Assembly (NCBI RefSeq): GCF_900636385.1
Contig: NZ_LR134269.1
Span: 1,550,001 to 1,614,000, forward strand
Reading direction: 5' to 3'
DNA length: 64,000 nt
Source of the DNA: Staphylococcus warneri
GTDB lineage: Bacteria > Bacillota > Bacilli > Staphylococcales > Staphylococcaceae
Shown here piece after piece: positions 18,537 to 28,541 of the stretch (positions are counted from its first letter, which is position 1; each line of letters begins with the position of its first letter). The translations under genes were made by a program, and so were the position numbers. Below the pieces are notes generated by a model. It saw only the letters and a program-made list of their open reading frames with translations. It was not told the DNA's origin and ran no database searches.

Positions 18537-20584
18537 TCAATCAAAGCTCATATCAAGTAAATTATCTTCGATAAAATGTCTGAGATGATCATAATTGGAA
18601 TTGAAAAATTCACCCGATTGAATTAATTCACCAGCTTCATCTCTTGCTACTTCTAACATTCGATAATCTTCCACAATGTTCGCAACTAAGAAATCTGGTA
18701 AACCACTTTGCTTTACACCGAAGAAATCGCCAGGTCCTCGCATTTCTAAATCTCGTTCACTCAATTCAAATCCATCTGTTGTTTGAGTCATAATTGTCAT
18801 TCTTTCGATTCCAGTTTCAGTTTTGGGTGAAGCAATCAGTACACAATAACTTTGATGTTCGCTTCTTCCTACTCGTCCACGTAATTGATGTAAAGTTGAT
18901 AACCCGAAGCGGTCCGCATCATAAATCATCATAAATGTTGCATTTGGTACGTTAACGCCTACTTCAACCACTGTTGTTGAAACTAAAATATCAATCTCAT
19001 GTTCACTAAAACGGTGCATGACTTCATCTTTTTCTTCATTGCTTAGTTTACCGTGTAATAGACCTACTTTATTTTCACCATAATATTGTTGTAAAGATTC
19101 AAATAGTTCTACCACATTCTGTACATCTTCTAAATGTTCTGAGCTCTCAATAAGCGGACAATAACATATGCTTGTCTTCCTTTTTTTAATTCATTTGTCA
19201 TTTGAGTTAACACTTGTTCATATTGCTCATGCTTAGCCCAACTCGTAATAATTGGTTTTCTACCTTTAGGTAACTGTTTAATAGATGAAACGTCCATTTC
19301 TCCAAACACTGATATTGCTAAAGTTCTAGGAATGGGTGTTGCCGTCATAAACAAGACATTGGTCATTGCACCTTTTTCTCTTAATCGCTGACGTTGATTC
19401 ACACCGAAACGATGTTGCTCATCTGTAATCACTAAACCTACATTATCAAAGGTAACATCGTCTTGTATTAAAGCATGTGTCCCAATTAAACAATCAATCG
19501 TTCCATTTTCAAGTTGTTCTAATAAAATACGACGCTTTTTACCTTTTACTGAACCTGTTAATAAAGCAACATTCATTGTGTCACCAAATAATTGAATTAA
19601 ACTTTCAGCATGTTGTTCGGCAAGTATTTCTGTCGGTACCATAAGTGCTGATTGATATCCTGCTGTTTTTAAAGCATACATACAAATCGCAGCTACAACC
19701 GTTTTGCCTGATCCTACATCTCCTTGTAATAATCTATGCATGCGAATAGGTGCTTTTAAATCTCTAAATATTTCATTAACACTCGTCTTTTGGGCATCCG
19801 TTAATTCGAACGGTAGACTATCAATAAATGCTTTTACCTTTTGAATATCATACTCAATTTCTATAGCATCGTCTGACGCCTTTTCTAGACGATTCAACCA
19901 TTGCATGCGTAATTCAAACATAAATAATTCTGTAAATGCATAAGTACGTCTTGCTCTAAGCAAGTCTTGTTTACCTTGGGGATGATGTAGATGATTAAGT
20001 GTGAATTCTAAAGTTTCTAATTTATACTTATTTCTGAGCTCATCTGATAACCATTCATGTATCACCACATCATTTAAAGACTGACGAATATGATCACGCA
20101 ATTGTTTTTGTTTAATACCTTCTTTAATACGGTAAACAGGCTCTAATTGGGTATCGTTAAGATTGTCCTGTTGATTAAAGAACATTCTATTGCCGTTTAT
20201 TTCTTGTTTTGAACGATTCCATTTTCCTTTAACTGTCACAGTACCATGTAATTCAATTTTCTTTTTTAAATAAGGTTGATTAAAAAAGACGCATTTGACT
20301 GCTATTTGATTTACCATAATATGTACGGTTAGTTTAGATTTGTTTCTACCAAAAAATGCTACTGTTGGTGAGGAATAAACTTCACCTTGAACAGTTACAG
20401 TACTTTGATCTTCTGCCTCGTTTAAATCTATTACAGTATTGTCCTCATAACGCGTTGGTAGATATAGTATGAGATCTTCTACAGTATTAATATTTAATTC
20501 TTGTAATACAGCTAAACGCTTTGGTCCTATCCCTTTAATTTGATTCAACGGATAAGGACTTTCTATTAAATTGACTTTCGCCAT
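18537..20584 (-). pseudogene. recG: ATP-dependent DNA helicase RecG, split by a one-base frameshift
   Basis: RecG remodels stalled replication forks and Holliday junctions. The frame from 20584 has the wedge domain and helicase motifs [22 protein letters not shown] and [10 protein letters not shown]. It then runs into a stop at 19130, ending in the out-of-frame sequence VRLLRAQNI. Reading resumes in another frame and continues to 18537 with [23 protein letters not shown] and [14 protein letters not shown]. Adding one A to the short A run at 19160-19161 restores a continuous protein of 682 residues with the family segment [19 protein letters not shown]. As written, the main product lacks the second RecA-like lobe and should be inactive. 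A base-calling error is the other explanation. No slippery heptamer is seen. Confidence 0.85.
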
Positions 20585-20752
20585 ATTCGATCACCTTATT
20601 ATGTATTAATCTTTAATATGTTACGTTATTTAAATAATACATTCATTCTACCATTTAGTTACTTCATTGGTTGATTAAAACGCTTTGGAGTTTTTAAGTT
20701 AACATAATTATTTTATAGACACCAAACTAATGATTCTCTATGTTTTGATTAT

Positions 20753-20815
20753 TAACAAAAATAAAACGAGATAGAAGTAATCAGAGTATCCTTCTGATTA
20801 TACTTTCAATCTCGT
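20753..20815 (-). terminator. Rho-independent terminator of fakA
   Basis: A long hairpin is built from ACGAGAT/ATCTCGT at the base and an imperfect inner stem around AGTAATCAGAG/CTTCTGATTAT. The minus strand continues TTTTATTTTTG. Confidence 0.85.
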
Positions 20816-20833
20816 CTTATTTATGAAATATAT

Positions 20834-22483
20834 TTATTCAACAGCAAATAAATACTGATATATAGGTTGTTGACCGTTATGATTTTCAATTTCAACATCT
20901 GGATACGTAGATTCTATCCATTCAACAAGTTGATTTGTTGTTTGTTGATTTGCATCTTCACCAGCAATAATTGTTAAAATCTCACTATCTTCAGAAAGCA
21001 TTGCTTCTAACAATTGTTTAGTAGCGGTAAATTGATCAGCATCACTTGTTATAATTTTATCTTCTGCAAGCCCCATAAATTCATCTTTTTTAATTTCAAC
21101 ACCATCAATTTTAGTGTCTCTAACTGCAAATGTAACTGAGCCAGATTTAACGACATCTAGTGCAGTAACCATATGACTCTTATTATCTTCTAATGATGAA
21201 CCTTCGTCATATTGGAATAAAGCTGCAATACCTTGAGGAACAGACTTAGTAGGAATCACTACTGCTTCTGCGTCAACGATTTCTGCGGCTTGTTCACTTG
21301 CCATTAAAATGTTTTTATTATTAGGTAATATAATCGCACGCTTACATTCTGATTGTTCTATGACTTTTACTATATCCTCTGTAGACGGGTTCATTGTTTG
21401 CCCACCACTGATAATATGTGTAGCACCCATTGATTTGAATAAATCCGAGATTCCATCTCCCATAGAAATAGTAATAATAGCTGTTTCTACAGTTTGTGGC
21501 TCATCATTTTTATGATTATTTGCCTCTTTTTTAATTACTTCGCGATGTTGCTCTCTCATATTTTCAACTTTAAGTTTAATTAATTCACCGTATTGTTGAC
21601 CATAATTAAATACTTGTCCAGGATACTCGGTATGAACATGTACTTTCACAATCTCATCATCATTAATCACTAATAATGAATCTCCAAATTCGCTCATATC
21701 TTGACGGAATTCGTCTTCTTTAAATTCTTTCTTGTCTTTACCAAAACGTACCATCATTTCTGTACAATATCCGTATACTATATCTTCTGTATTAATTACA
21801 CCATGAAAATCATGTTCGTCATTAACCAATGTATCTGTATCTAATTTAGGCTTACTAGCTTCAACCGTTTCACCGTTTAAACCTTTTAAGAATCCTTCGT
21901 AAACAGATAATAGTCCTTTACCACCACTATCAACAACACCTACTTCTTTTAATACTGCAAGTAGGTTTGGTGTATTGTCTAATGATTTCTCAGCAGCTTC
22001 AATCGTCGCTTCCATGATTTCAACACAGTCCTTTGATGACTCAGCTTTATTCATAGCTGCTTGCGCTGCATCTTTAGCAACGGTTAAAATTGTCCCTTCA
22101 ACTGGTTTCATTACAGCCTTGTAAGCTGTCTCAACACCTGCTTGAAGACTTTCAGCTAACTGTTGTGCATCAATTTCAGATTCTGTCTCGATATTTTTAC
22201 AGAATCCTCTAAATAATTGAGATAAAATAACGCCAGAGTTCCCTCTTGCACCCATTAATAAACCTTTGGAGAAAGTTTTGCCTAGTTCTCCAATGTTTTG
22301 AGATAAATTATTTTCAACTTCTTCACGACCAGAAGTGATTGTGAGATTCATATTTGTCCCTGTATCTCCATCTGGAACTGGATATACATTAAGCGAATCC
22401 ACTAAATCTGCATTATTAGATAAATTTTGTGCCCCTTGTATAATCATATCGGCAAATAATTTACCATTGATTTTGCTAATCAT
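20834..22483 (-). CDS. fakA: Fatty acid kinase ATP-binding subunit FakA (DhaL/YloV family)
   Basis: FakA, with an acyl-binding FakB protein, phosphorylates exogenous fatty acids so they can enter phospholipid synthesis. It also affects virulence regulation in S. aureus. The 549-residue protein has an N-terminal DhaL-type kinase domain with the metal/ATP motif [15 protein letters not shown] near residue 33 and [22 protein letters not shown] near 190, a middle domain, and a C-terminal DegV-like domain ([11 protein letters not shown] onwards). It lies 14 bases after an Asp23-family gene, the same pairing as yloU-yloV of Bacillus. FakB is not in the window. Confidence 0.95.
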   Translation of the reverse strand: MISKINGKLFADMIIQGAQNLSNNADLVDSLNVYPVPDGDTGTNMNLTITSGREEVENNLSQNIGELGKTFSKGLLMGARGNSGVILSQLFRGFCKNIETESEIDAQQLAESLQAGVETAYKAVMKPVEGTILTVAKDAAQAAMNKAESSKDCVEIMEATIEAAEKSLDNTPNLLAVLKEVGVVDSGGKGLLSVYEGFLKGLNGETVEASKPKLDTDTLVNDEHDFHGVINTEDIVYGYCTEMMVRFGKDKKEFKEDEFRQDMSEFGDSLLVINDDEIVKVHVHTEYPGQVFNYGQQYGELIKLKVENMREQHREVIKKEANNHKNDEPQTVETAIITISMGDGISDLFKSMGATHIISGGQTMNPSTEDIVKVIEQSECKRAIILPNNKNILMASEQAAEIVDAEAVVIPTKSVPQGIAALFQYDEGSSLEDNKSHMVTALDVVKSGSVTFAVRDTKIDGVEIKKDEFMGLAEDKIITSDADQFTATKQLLEAMLSEDSEILTIIAGEDANQQTTNQLVEWIESTYPDVEIENHNGQQPIYQYLFAVE

Positions 22484-22497
22484 TTCACGTTGTCCTC

Positions 22498-22872
22498 CTA
22501 AATCTTTTTGCCCGTTTGGTTTAATCTAACACCTTGTACAAAGATATTAACTGAATTCACTTTTACATTAAGCGTTGACTCTAATGTATATTTAACAGTT
22601 GACTGAACATTGTTCGCCACTTCTGAAATTTTCACACCATAACTTACTATAATATACATGTCTATATCAACATTTCCGTCCTCTTCACGAACTTTAATGC
22701 CTCTTGCATAATTCTCATGGCCTAAAATTTCTGCGATGCCATCTCTTACTTGCTGTCTAGATGCCATACCAACAATGCCGTAACATTCAACAGCTTTTCC
22801 ACCTACAACTGAGGCGATGACTTCATTCGAAATATCAATTTTACCGTAATCATTTGAAATTTCTAATGTCAT
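22498..22872 (-). CDS. yloU: Asp23/Gls24-family protein (YloU-like)
   Basis: This 124-residue protein carries the DUF322 (Asp23) fold. Recognisable segments are [52 protein letters not shown] and [13 protein letters not shown]. The family includes staphylococcal Asp23, a membrane-anchored protein linked to cell-envelope stress, but this member is the shorter one found beside fakA in Firmicutes. Its exact role is not established. The ATG has an AGGAGGA Shine-Dalgarno 8 bases upstream. It is first in a two-gene unit with fakA, driven by a promoter diverging from rpmB. Confidence 0.92.
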   Translation of the reverse strand: MTLEISNDYGKIDISNEVIASVVGGKAVECYGIVGMASRQQVRDGIAEILGHENYARGIKVREEDGNVDIDMYIIVSYGVKISEVANNVQSTVKYTLESTLNVKVNSVNIFVQGVRLNQTGKKI

Positions 22873-23009
22873 ATTAATATTCCTCCTGAAAAATAAAGTT
22901 ATGTGTTTCTTAACTTATATAGATAAGCAATCTCTTTGCTAGTCTGCATTAATTATTATTACTAATTCGTTCGAATTTTTAATGTTTAAATTTCCTATTT
23001 CTTTAAAGT

Positions 23010-23038
23010 ATCATACTATATTACTCCACAGCTTACAA
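23010..23038 (-). promoter_or_regulatory. Promoter of the Asp23-family gene and fakA
   Basis: On the minus strand TTGTAA (23038-23033) and TATGAT (23015-23010) are separated by 17 bases, giving a leader of about 130 bases. Confidence 0.65.
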
Positions 23039-23096
23039 TTATATCATAATTTATCAAGTGTTTGCGTATATAATTCATGATTTATATAATTATTTA

Positions 23097-23125
23097 TTGC
23101 CAATCCTAAACAATTGTGGTATCTT
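23097..23125 (+). promoter_or_regulatory. Promoter of rpmB
   Basis: TTGCCA (23097-23102) and TATCTT (23120-23125) are separated by 17 bases, 54 bases upstream of the rpmB start. Confidence 0.6.
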
Positions 23126-23179
23126 AATAAAGTATATAAGTAGTGACGTGTATTTATATTTATTAAAGGAGGTACTTTC

Positions 23180-23368
23180 ATGGGTAAACAATGTTACGTA
23201 ACAGGTCGTAAAGCTTCGACTGGTAATAATCGTTCACACGCTTTAAATGCGAACAAACGCAGATGGAACGCTAACCTTCAAAAAGTTAGAATTCTTGTTG
23301 ACGGAAAACCTAAAAAAGTTTGGGTTTCTGCACGTGCTTTAAAATCTGGTAAAGTTACTAGAGTTTAA
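23180..23368 (+). CDS. rpmB: 50S ribosomal protein L28
   Basis: The 62-residue, strongly basic protein begins [23 protein letters not shown] and contains [13 protein letters not shown], the L28 signature. It ends [12 protein letters not shown]. It carries none of the extra cysteine pairs of the zinc-binding L28 form apart from a single Cys near the start. A strong AAAGGAGGT Shine-Dalgarno precedes the ATG. It stands alone on the plus strand between fakA and thiN units, with its own promoter and terminator. Confidence 0.98.
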   Translation: MGKQCYVTGRKASTGNNRSHALNANKRRWNANLQKVRILVDGKPKKVWVSARALKSGKVTRV

Positions 23369-23415
23369 TAAATATAATGCACATATAAATAGTCCTTATG
23401 TGGAGGACATATTTT

Positions 23416-23452
23416 AAAAGAACTTAAAGGATATCCTTTAAGTTCTTTTTTT
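23416..23452 (+). terminator. Rho-independent terminator of rpmB, possibly bidirectional
   Basis: AAAGAACTTAAAGG (23417-23430) pairs with CCTTTAAGTTCTTT (23435-23448) around a 4-base loop, followed by seven or more T on the plus strand. On the minus strand the tail is weaker (TTTTAAAAT), but the hairpin directly follows the thiN stop. Confidence 0.92.
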
Positions 23453-23455
23453 ATA

Positions 23456-24094
23456 CTACAAATCTTTACTTCTAATTTGTAACACAAGTCCATTCTGAAT
23501 TTCGATTTTTGCATTTGGATTTTCAACTTCATTAGATATAGTTAATGTAGATCCTCTTACCAACTTTTCCTTATCCAAATTATATTTAAATCCTGCCAAC
23601 GATAATACAGGTTCTCCACTCACAGGTATGAAAGAAACATATTGATAATGAGTATGTGGTGAAATAGTGTACATACCAGAAGTCAGTAATATAATTTCAT
23701 TTTGCTCATCAATTATTTTAAAATTGATGCCTTTATGAATATATTCTGATTTTAACAAAATTTGAACCACACCCATAAAATGATCTAATCGACCACCAGT
23801 AGCGCCATATATATGAATATCTTGATACCCTTCTTCAACAGCTTGAGCAACACCTAAGCCTAAATCTGTATCATCTTTTTCAGCTTTAACAGGATGAATA
23901 TTCAATTGTGTTGCTAAAAGTTGACGCTCTTGATTATTAACAGAATCAAAATCCCCCACAGAAAACACAGGATCGATTTGATTCTGAATTAAAATCAATG
24001 CTCCCCTATCTATACCAGCCCATGCTTCTTGATTATGATGTTGAAATAGATTTTTAGGAATATTTCTATCTGAGCACAATAAATTGATTTTCAT
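23456..24094 (-). CDS. thiN: Thiamine pyrophosphokinase
   Basis: ThiN transfers pyrophosphate from ATP to thiamine, making the cofactor thiamine diphosphate. The 212-residue protein shows AGIDRGALILI near residue 27, VGDFDSVN, EKDDTDLGLGVA, and YGATGGRLDHFMGVVQIL, the substrate-binding motifs of the ThiN fold. The C-terminal beta domain ends with a short Lys/Arg segment. It lies 5 bases after rpe, in the same order as in Bacillus (rsgA-rpe-thiN). I found no thiamine riboswitch upstream. Confidence 0.95.
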   Translation of the reverse strand: MKINLLCSDRNIPKNLFQHHNQEAWAGIDRGALILIQNQIDPVFSVGDFDSVNNQERQLLATQLNIHPVKAEKDDTDLGLGVAQAVEEGYQDIHIYGATGGRLDHFMGVVQILLKSEYIHKGINFKIIDEQNEIILLTSGMYTISPHTHYQYVSFIPVSGEPVLSLAGFKYNLDKEKLVRGSTLTISNEVENPNAKIEIQNGLVLQIRSKDL

Positions 24095-24099
24095 TTCAA

Positions 24100-24744
24100 T
24101 CAGCCCTTTAACTTTTGTGTAACTGCTTGATAATCATCTTGTTTGAAGAAGTATGAACCTGTCACTAACATCGTAGCTCCATTTTTAACGCAAACTTCGG
24201 CAGTCTCTGCATTAATTCCACCATCAACTTCAATATCAAAAGTAAGTTGCTTCTCATTTTTCAAAGTATTTAATTCCAGTACTTTATCCACGCAATCTTC
24301 AATAAATGATTGACCGCCAAATCCAGGGTTTACTGTCATAATTAAAACGTAGTCTACTGTATTGATAATAGGTAAAATTTGGCTAACTGGTGTTCCTGGA
24401 TTGATCACTACGCCAGCCTTCTTGCCTTTGTTTTTAATTTGTTCGATAGCTCTGTGGATATGTGCAGTCGCTTCCAAATGAACAGATATTAAATCTGCAC
24501 CATGATCTGCAAATAATTCGATATATTGTTCTGGATTTTCAATCATCAAATGAACATCAATTGGTAACTTTGATTGTTGTCGAACTGCGTCTAAGATAGG
24601 TATGCCAATAGAAATATTGGGCACAAATTGTCCATCCATCACATCAAAATGTAAGCCATCTACACCTGCTTCTTCAAGCTTAACTAATTCATCCTTTAAA
24701 TTTAAAAAATCTACTGATAATAATGAAGGTAATACTTTTGTCAT
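24100..24744 (-). CDS. rpe: Ribulose-phosphate 3-epimerase
   Basis: Rpe interconverts ribulose 5-phosphate and xylulose 5-phosphate in the pentose phosphate pathway. The 214-residue TIM barrel has the metal-binding HFDVMDGQFVPNISIG, the HLMIENPE segment, the flexible loop VNPGFGGQSFIE, and EVDGGINAETA with the C-terminal catalytic Asp. It starts directly after the rsgA stop and is followed 5 bases later by thiN. Confidence 0.97.
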   Translation of the reverse strand: MTKVLPSLLSVDFLNLKDELVKLEEAGVDGLHFDVMDGQFVPNISIGIPILDAVRQQSKLPIDVHLMIENPEQYIELFADHGADLISVHLEATAHIHRAIEQIKNKGKKAGVVINPGTPVSQILPIINTVDYVLIMTVNPGFGGQSFIEDCVDKVLELNTLKNEKQLTFDIEVDGGINAETAEVCVKNGATMLVTGSYFFKQDDYQAVTQKLKG

Positions 24745-25620
24745 TTAATATCGTACCTTTCTTTCTGAAATTTCATTGAATAACTGTAAATAATGTTCAT
24801 ATCTAAATTGAGCAATATTCCCTACATCTAATTCTTCTTTGACATTACATTTGGGTTCCTTCAAATGATTACAATTACGGAACTTACATTCTTCTCCATA
24901 TTGTGCAATTTCGATAAAGTAATCTTTAAGTTCATCTTTATCAATATGATCAAAATCTAATGCACTAAACCCTGGTGTATCTGCAATAAAACCATTGACT
25001 GTTTCATGTAATTCAACATGTCTTGTTGTATGTTTACCACGATTCAAAGATTTTGAAATATCATTAGTATCAAGATTTAGTTCAGGTTTAAATCGATTTA
25101 AAAATGTTGATTTACCAACGCCCGATTGACCACTTAATACAATTAAACCTTCTCCCCATTCTTCTACCAAAGCATGTTGATCATCATTGATACCAACGAA
25201 TTGAGTTGGATAACCTATTTCTTCATATATAGCTAAATAACTATTAATTTTTTCAATTTGATTGTCGTCAGCCATATCTTTTTTGGTAACTAAAATTCTA
25301 GCTTCTAAACCATATGAATGTGCTATGACTAAGAATCTATCTAACAATTGGGTAGAAAACTGTGGTTCAACAGCACTCATGACTATTACTAATGTATCAA
25401 TATTACTGACAGGTGGTCGTTTTAAAGCATTCCCTCTTTCATGAACATGCTGGATGTAACCTTCCGTTTCATTTTGAACATCAAAGTCAACGATATCGCC
25501 AACAATTGGTGAAAATTTCTTTTTTCTAAATAAGCCACGAGGCTTGGTATTAAACCTAGTGCCGTTCACATCAACTTGATAAACACCACTTATCAATTTT
25601 ACAATTCGACCAGTCTTCAA
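24745..25620 (-). CDS. rsgA: Ribosome small subunit-dependent GTPase RsgA
   Basis: RsgA checks late 30S assembly and releases on GTP hydrolysis. The order of motifs is circularly permuted, as in the family: an N-terminal OB fold, VTKKD (G4) before the P-loop GQSGVGKST (G1) and DTPGF (G3). A C-terminal zinc site follows in [15 protein letters not shown] choose a TTG start at 25620 (291 residues, [12 protein letters not shown]): GAGAGGTG lies about 5 bases upstream and the N-terminus fits close relatives. A second TTG five codons upstream lacks a Shine-Dalgarno. Confidence 0.95.
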   Translation of the reverse strand: MKTGRIVKLISGVYQVDVNGTRFNTKPRGLFRKKKFSPIVGDIVDFDVQNETEGYIQHVHERGNALKRPPVSNIDTLVIVMSAVEPQFSTQLLDRFLVIAHSYGLEARILVTKKDMADDNQIEKINSYLAIYEEIGYPTQFVGINDDQHALVEEWGEGLIVLSGQSGVGKSTFLNRFKPELNLDTNDISKSLNRGKHTTRHVELHETVNGFIADTPGFSALDFDHIDKDELKDYFIEIAQYGEECKFRNCNHLKEPKCNVKEELDVGNIAQFRYEHYLQLFNEISERKVRY

Positions 25621-25694
25621 AAGGACACCTCTCAATTTTATTTTACTGTTATTAGTATATCAAAATCATAACTATTTATATATCTTTCTATGTA

Positions 25695-25734
25695 TAAAAA
25701 AAGACGATGAGTATCATCGTCAACTCATCGTCTT
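25695..25734 (-). terminator. Rho-independent terminator after prkC
   Basis: AAGACGATGAG (25701-25711) pairs with CTCATCGTCTT (25724-25734), 11 perfect pairs, with TTTTTATAC following on the minus strand. It separates stp-prkC from rsgA-rpe-thiN. Confidence 0.9.
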
Positions 25735-25759
25735 ACCTATAGTATTATATTGAAAAGAT

Positions 25760-27796
25760 TTAATCATCATACCCTACATCTTTATCAGCAACTACTTTAT
25801 TATCTACTCTGATAGTATAACCAGCAGTTTTACCTTTTTGGATTTTCATTGGAATATTGATAGATTTATTATCTTTAATTTCAAAAGATTGTGTAGCCTT
25901 AGAACCATCATTATCTTTATCTCGAATATAAACTTCTACTTTTTGACTTTTCCCTTTTTTACCAGAGTAAGGTACTTCAACAGATTCATTATAATTTTTT
26001 ACGTCTTTGGATGAAGCGTCATCCGAATCATCGTCCTTAGATTTTTCGTCATCCGAATCTGACTCTTTACCTTTTGAAACCACTAATGAAATTGTAGAAC
26101 CTTCATCAATGGATTTACTCTTAGGTGATTGTGAGATAACATTGTTCTTTTTGACACTATCACTATACGTTTCAGAAACTTTAACTTTAAATCCTTTTGA
26201 TTCAAGTGCTTTTTTAGCTGTAGAATATGATTTATTTTCATAATTACTAACGTAAACTTGTCTAACACCCAATGATTCATAAATTTTTATATTATGATCA
26301 TTTAATTTTACTTGTTTATTAGCAGCAACATTTTGGTTTGCAATATAACCTTTTGGCGTATTTGCATTATAGGTTTGTTCAACTGCAACATCTTTAAGTC
26401 CTACTTTTTCAAGTTTATTCAGTGCTTCATTTTTTGATAATCCAACGACACTTGGCATTTTGACCATTTCAGGGCCTTTTGATAAAACAATATCAATTTT
26501 GTCACCACGTTCTACACGTTCACCCTTACCTGGTCGTGACTTAATCACTTGGTTTTCAGGATATTTATCACTATAATCTCTTGAAATGTCTCCAATTTTT
26601 AAATGATGATTTTTTAATATTTTCTCAGTTTGCTTTTCAGTTTTGCCTGATATATCTGGCATTTCCTCATATTTACTACCGAATACAGCCATGCTGACAA
26701 AGGCAATCAAACCAATCAACAATAAAGCAAAAATAAACGCAAATAAAAACTTCTTTTTCTTAGAGCTTTTTTTACGAGGTGGCTCATAAATTGGGCTCTC
26801 CATACTTTGAAATTGTTGATGATTGACTGGTTGATCCATAATTGGAATTTGCATTGTCTCTTCGATATTTTTTTCTTTTGGTGTATCATCAATTTTTTTA
26901 GAAATCTCATCTTTTGAAAATGCCATTGTCTTTGTTTTCGTTTGATCTAACTCATATTTTTCTTCATTCGAACGATTTTCGTGTAGTACACTACTTAAAT
27001 CATCGCGCATTTGTTGAATGGTACGATATCTATCAGCTCTATCTTTTTCAGTTGCTTTAAGTACAACGTTACTCAATGCTTGTGGTACCTCTTCACGCTT
27101 TTCAGTAGTGATATTGGGAATCGTGTCTTGAATGTGTTTAATGGCAATACTTACTGCTGTTTCACCATTAAATGGTGGTTCACCAACAAGCATTTCATAG
27201 AGTACAATACCTATTGAATAAATATCAGTACCTTCGTTAGTTGATTCGCCTTTAGCTTGTTCGGGTGATAAATACTGTACCGTACCGAGCACATGGTTTG
27301 TTTGGGTCAATGACGTTTCACTTATGGCTTTAGCAATCCCAAAATCAAAGATTTTAAGTGTTTTATTTTTATCTATGAGAATATTTTGCGGTTTAATATC
27401 TCTATGTACAATTCTATTATCATGTGCATGTTTGATACCTTCAAGTATCTGTTGTGTAAATTGGATTGCGGTTTCTAAACTTAAAGGTCCATGATTTTGA
27501 ATATATTCAGACAATGTTGGCCCTTCAATATATTCCATCACTAAAAAGTAACAGTCATCCTCTTCGGCTACATCATACATGCTCACAATATTTTTATGTG
27601 CTAATTGTGATGAATTATGAACTTCTCTTTCAAATCGACGCAGTGTTTCTTCCTTTTCTCTCGGAGGTATGGAAATTGCTTTGATAGCGACCTTGCGCTT
27701 AAGAATAAGATCTTCGGCAAGATAGACAATGCTCATGCCACCTCCGCCTAGTTTATCGATGACTTTGTAGCGTTCATTGATGAGTTTATCAATCAT
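25760..27796 (-). CDS. prkC: Serine/threonine protein kinase with PASTA domains (Stk1/PknB/PrkC)
   Basis: This membrane kinase senses cell-wall fragments or lipid II through its outer PASTA repeats and phosphorylates regulators of wall synthesis and division. The 678-residue protein has an N-terminal kinase domain (about 1-270) with the glycine loop LGGGGMSIVYLAED, catalytic Lys39, the HRDIKPQNIL catalytic loop and DFGIAKA. A charged linker leads to one membrane helix near 350-372. Three PASTA repeats follow (roughly 377-575), then a Ser/Asp/Lys linker and a C-terminal beta domain. It overlaps the stop of stp by 4 bases; the kinase and phosphatase act as an opposing pair. Confidence 0.97.
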   Translation of the reverse strand: MIDKLINERYKVIDKLGGGGMSIVYLAEDLILKRKVAIKAISIPPREKEETLRRFEREVHNSSQLAHKNIVSMYDVAEEDDCYFLVMEYIEGPTLSEYIQNHGPLSLETAIQFTQQILEGIKHAHDNRIVHRDIKPQNILIDKNKTLKIFDFGIAKAISETSLTQTNHVLGTVQYLSPEQAKGESTNEGTDIYSIGIVLYEMLVGEPPFNGETAVSIAIKHIQDTIPNITTEKREEVPQALSNVVLKATEKDRADRYRTIQQMRDDLSSVLHENRSNEEKYELDQTKTKTMAFSKDEISKKIDDTPKEKNIEETMQIPIMDQPVNHQQFQSMESPIYEPPRKKSSKKKKFLFAFIFALLLIGLIAFVSMAVFGSKYEEMPDISGKTEKQTEKILKNHHLKIGDISRDYSDKYPENQVIKSRPGKGERVERGDKIDIVLSKGPEMVKMPSVVGLSKNEALNKLEKVGLKDVAVEQTYNANTPKGYIANQNVAANKQVKLNDHNIKIYESLGVRQVYVSNYENKSYSTAKKALESKGFKVKVSETYSDSVKKNNVISQSPKSKSIDEGSTISLVVSKGKESDSDDEKSKDDDSDDASSKDVKNYNESVEVPYSGKKGKSQKVEVYIRDKDNDGSKATQSFEIKDNKSINIPMKIQKGKTAGYTIRVDNKVVADKDVGYDD

Positions 27797-28536
27797 ACTC
27801 TATCACCCTCGATAGCTGATAAGATAAAACTGATATTATCTTTTGAATCATGTGCGAATGCGACACGCATAATTCGTTCACCATGCTCTTCTAATGATGC
27901 GTCTTGTTTTAATTCCTCTTGAATTTCTTCATTTCTAACATAATCTGTTAATCCATCAGAGCATAATAATAAGAAATCATAAAATTTTAAACGCTTAATA
28001 AATAAATCTGGTGATACTCGTTTATCAGTGCCCATGACTTTTGTAATAATATTTCTTTGTGGGTGACGGTAAGCTTCTTCTTCTGTGATTTGACCTGTCA
28101 TCACTAAATGATTAACAAATGAGTGATCACTCGTAATTTGATCGATTTGTCTACTGTTTATAACGTATGCACGAGAATCACCCACATTGGCAACGACAAC
28201 TGATTTATCAAATACTAATGCACAAACACAAGTCGTTCCCATACCATAATAATTAGGGTTTTCTTGGGCATAATTGTACAAATCAAAATTGATATCTTTA
28301 ATATTTGTACGCAACCATTCTTCAGCTTGATGTTCTTCGATTAAGTTTTCTGATTCAAAACGTTTTTGTAGTTCATAAGTAACAAACTGACTTGCAATTT
28401 CACCAGCTCTATGACCACCCATACCATCACACAATACTAACATTTGTTGGTTGGTTTGGTTATAAAAAATACCACCTGCATCTTCATTCTTATCTCTATG
28501 TTGTCCAGTATCAGTGAAAAATTGTGCATTTAGCAT
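27793..28536 (-). CDS. stp: PP2C-type serine/threonine phosphatase Stp
   Basis: Stp removes phosphates placed by the neighbouring kinase. The 247-residue PPM-family protein has the metal-binding motifs DKNEDAGG, VLCDGMGGH, NVGDSRAYVI and DHSFVNHL, and a late Asp in SKDNISFIL. The ATG at 28536 (MLNAQFFTDTGQHRDKN) is the family start and has GAGGT upstream. A longer frame exists but overlaps rlmN. The gene sits 5 bases after rlmN and overlaps prkC by 4 bases. Confidence 0.96.
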   Translation of the reverse strand: MLNAQFFTDTGQHRDKNEDAGGIFYNQTNQQMLVLCDGMGGHRAGEIASQFVTYELQKRFESENLIEEHQAEEWLRTNIKDINFDLYNYAQENPNYYGMGTTCVCALVFDKSVVVANVGDSRAYVINSRQIDQITSDHSFVNHLVMTGQITEEEAYRHPQRNIITKVMGTDKRVSPDLFIKRLKFYDFLLLCSDGLTDYVRNEEIQEELKQDASLEEHGERIMRVAFAHDSKDNISFILSAIEGDRV

Positions 28537-28541
28537 TGCTC

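Larger units (their letters stand above)
22873..23179. other. Divergent intergenic region between the Asp23-family gene and rpmB
   Basis: This 307-base AT-rich gap contains one promoter for each flanking gene (annotated separately) and the two Shine-Dalgarno sequences. I see no gene or recognisable riboswitch in it. Confidence 0.8.

Noticed and set aside
19130..19170. Programmed frameshift in recG
   Set aside because: The sequence around the break has no slippery heptamer and no clear stimulating stem, and RecG is not known to be recoded. A deletion or base-calling error is simpler.
24095..24099. TPP riboswitch for thiN
   Set aside because: The gene follows rpe by 5 bases, so no leader exists, and no thi-box motif is seen upstream of the rsgA-rpe-thiN group.
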